A DNA stretch of 56,463 bases from a virus, in the IMG/VR virus record IMGVR_UViG_3300025400_000023, positions 1 to 56,463 of that record. The stretch is one strand, 5' to 3'. Below, piece by piece: positions 56,461-56,463 of this stretch. Under the pieces are notes generated by a model that saw only the letters and a list, made by a program, of their open reading frames with translations, made no database searches and had not been told where the DNA came from. Each line of letters opens with the position of its first letter. Within the stretch, counting starts at the first letter, position 1. The translations under genes and the position numbers were made by a program.

Positions 56461-56463
56461 AAT

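Noticed and set aside
1-56463. Temperate lifestyle
   Set aside because: No integrase, excisionase, CI/Cro pair or attachment-like repeat was found. The LexA-type protein alone is not evidence of lysogeny.
1-56463. Direct terminal repeats
   Set aside because: The first and last bases of the window share no obvious repeat, so fixed terminal redundancy is not supported by the sequence shown.

Overview
This window looks like most or all of the genome of a lytic, podovirus-type tailed phage of a Gram-negative, probably aquatic, bacterium. The evidence: a full head-packaging set (small and large terminase, portal, scaffold, gpT-like major capsid protein), no tape-measure or sheath genes, very large internal virion proteins, tail fibres with S74 autochaperones, and a lysis cassette with an embedded Rz/Rz1 spanin pair, which implies an outer membrane. 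I see no integrase, excisionase or CI-type repressor, and no tRNA. Leftward gene sets run off the left end and come in from the right end. This fits a circularly permuted map cut inside one leftward early unit, but the junction cannot be tested here.

Layout. (1) 1-788, minus: five small overlapping early genes plus a partial one, driven by an extended -10 promoter near 812-817. (2) 789-1608: an exceptional non-coding stretch in a genome whose gaps are normally under 50 bases. It holds a 21-bp palindrome, a GC-rich segment full of potential RNA stems, and a self-contained ~120-nt small RNA on the minus strand with its own promoter, a loop-to-bulge complementarity and an intrinsic terminator. 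A VRR-NUC nuclease gene with its own terminator follows. (3) 1908-6408, plus: a strong promoter and a recombination module (PD-(D/E)XK nuclease with Cys cluster, ERF annealing protein, a small protein with an SSB-like tail, RHH protein, Ref-like nuclease, PAPS-reductase-like protein). (4) 49185-6409, minus: the late operon. Its order is terS, a LexA-type winged-HTH protein, terL, portal, GroES-like protein, scaffold, capsid-associated proteins and major capsid protein. After a terminator and a new promoter come many small basic GG-motif proteins, adaptors, tail fibres, lysis genes, the tail hub, and three giant internal proteins ending in a 2214-residue polyvalent protein with a zincin motif. 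(5) 49409-52767, plus: an early takeover block of about a dozen small genes, apparently richer in GC, under a near-consensus promoter overlaid by TGCA motifs spaced exactly 10 bp apart. (6) 56460-52718, minus: ParB-like protein, SF2 helicase and TOPRIM primase-like protein preceded by small genes, probably continuous with unit 1.

How it works together. The two divergent promoter regions (1.9 kb and 49.3 kb) and the two convergent gene ends (6408/6409, and overlapping at 52718-52767) divide the genome into early leftward, early rightward, recombination and late units. The same 21-bp double palindrome lies beside the early-left promoter and in the 3' end of terS, just ahead of the winged-HTH gene. 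The simplest model is that this HTH protein controls both. The strongest candidates for undescribed biology are the pseudoknot-like small RNA with its structured flank, the shared-operator regulator, and the family of small basic structural-cluster proteins that share GG motifs and a C-terminal ADG-x-A...KG-x-TKGR tag.

All family assignments come from recognising sequence motifs by eye. No database search was run.
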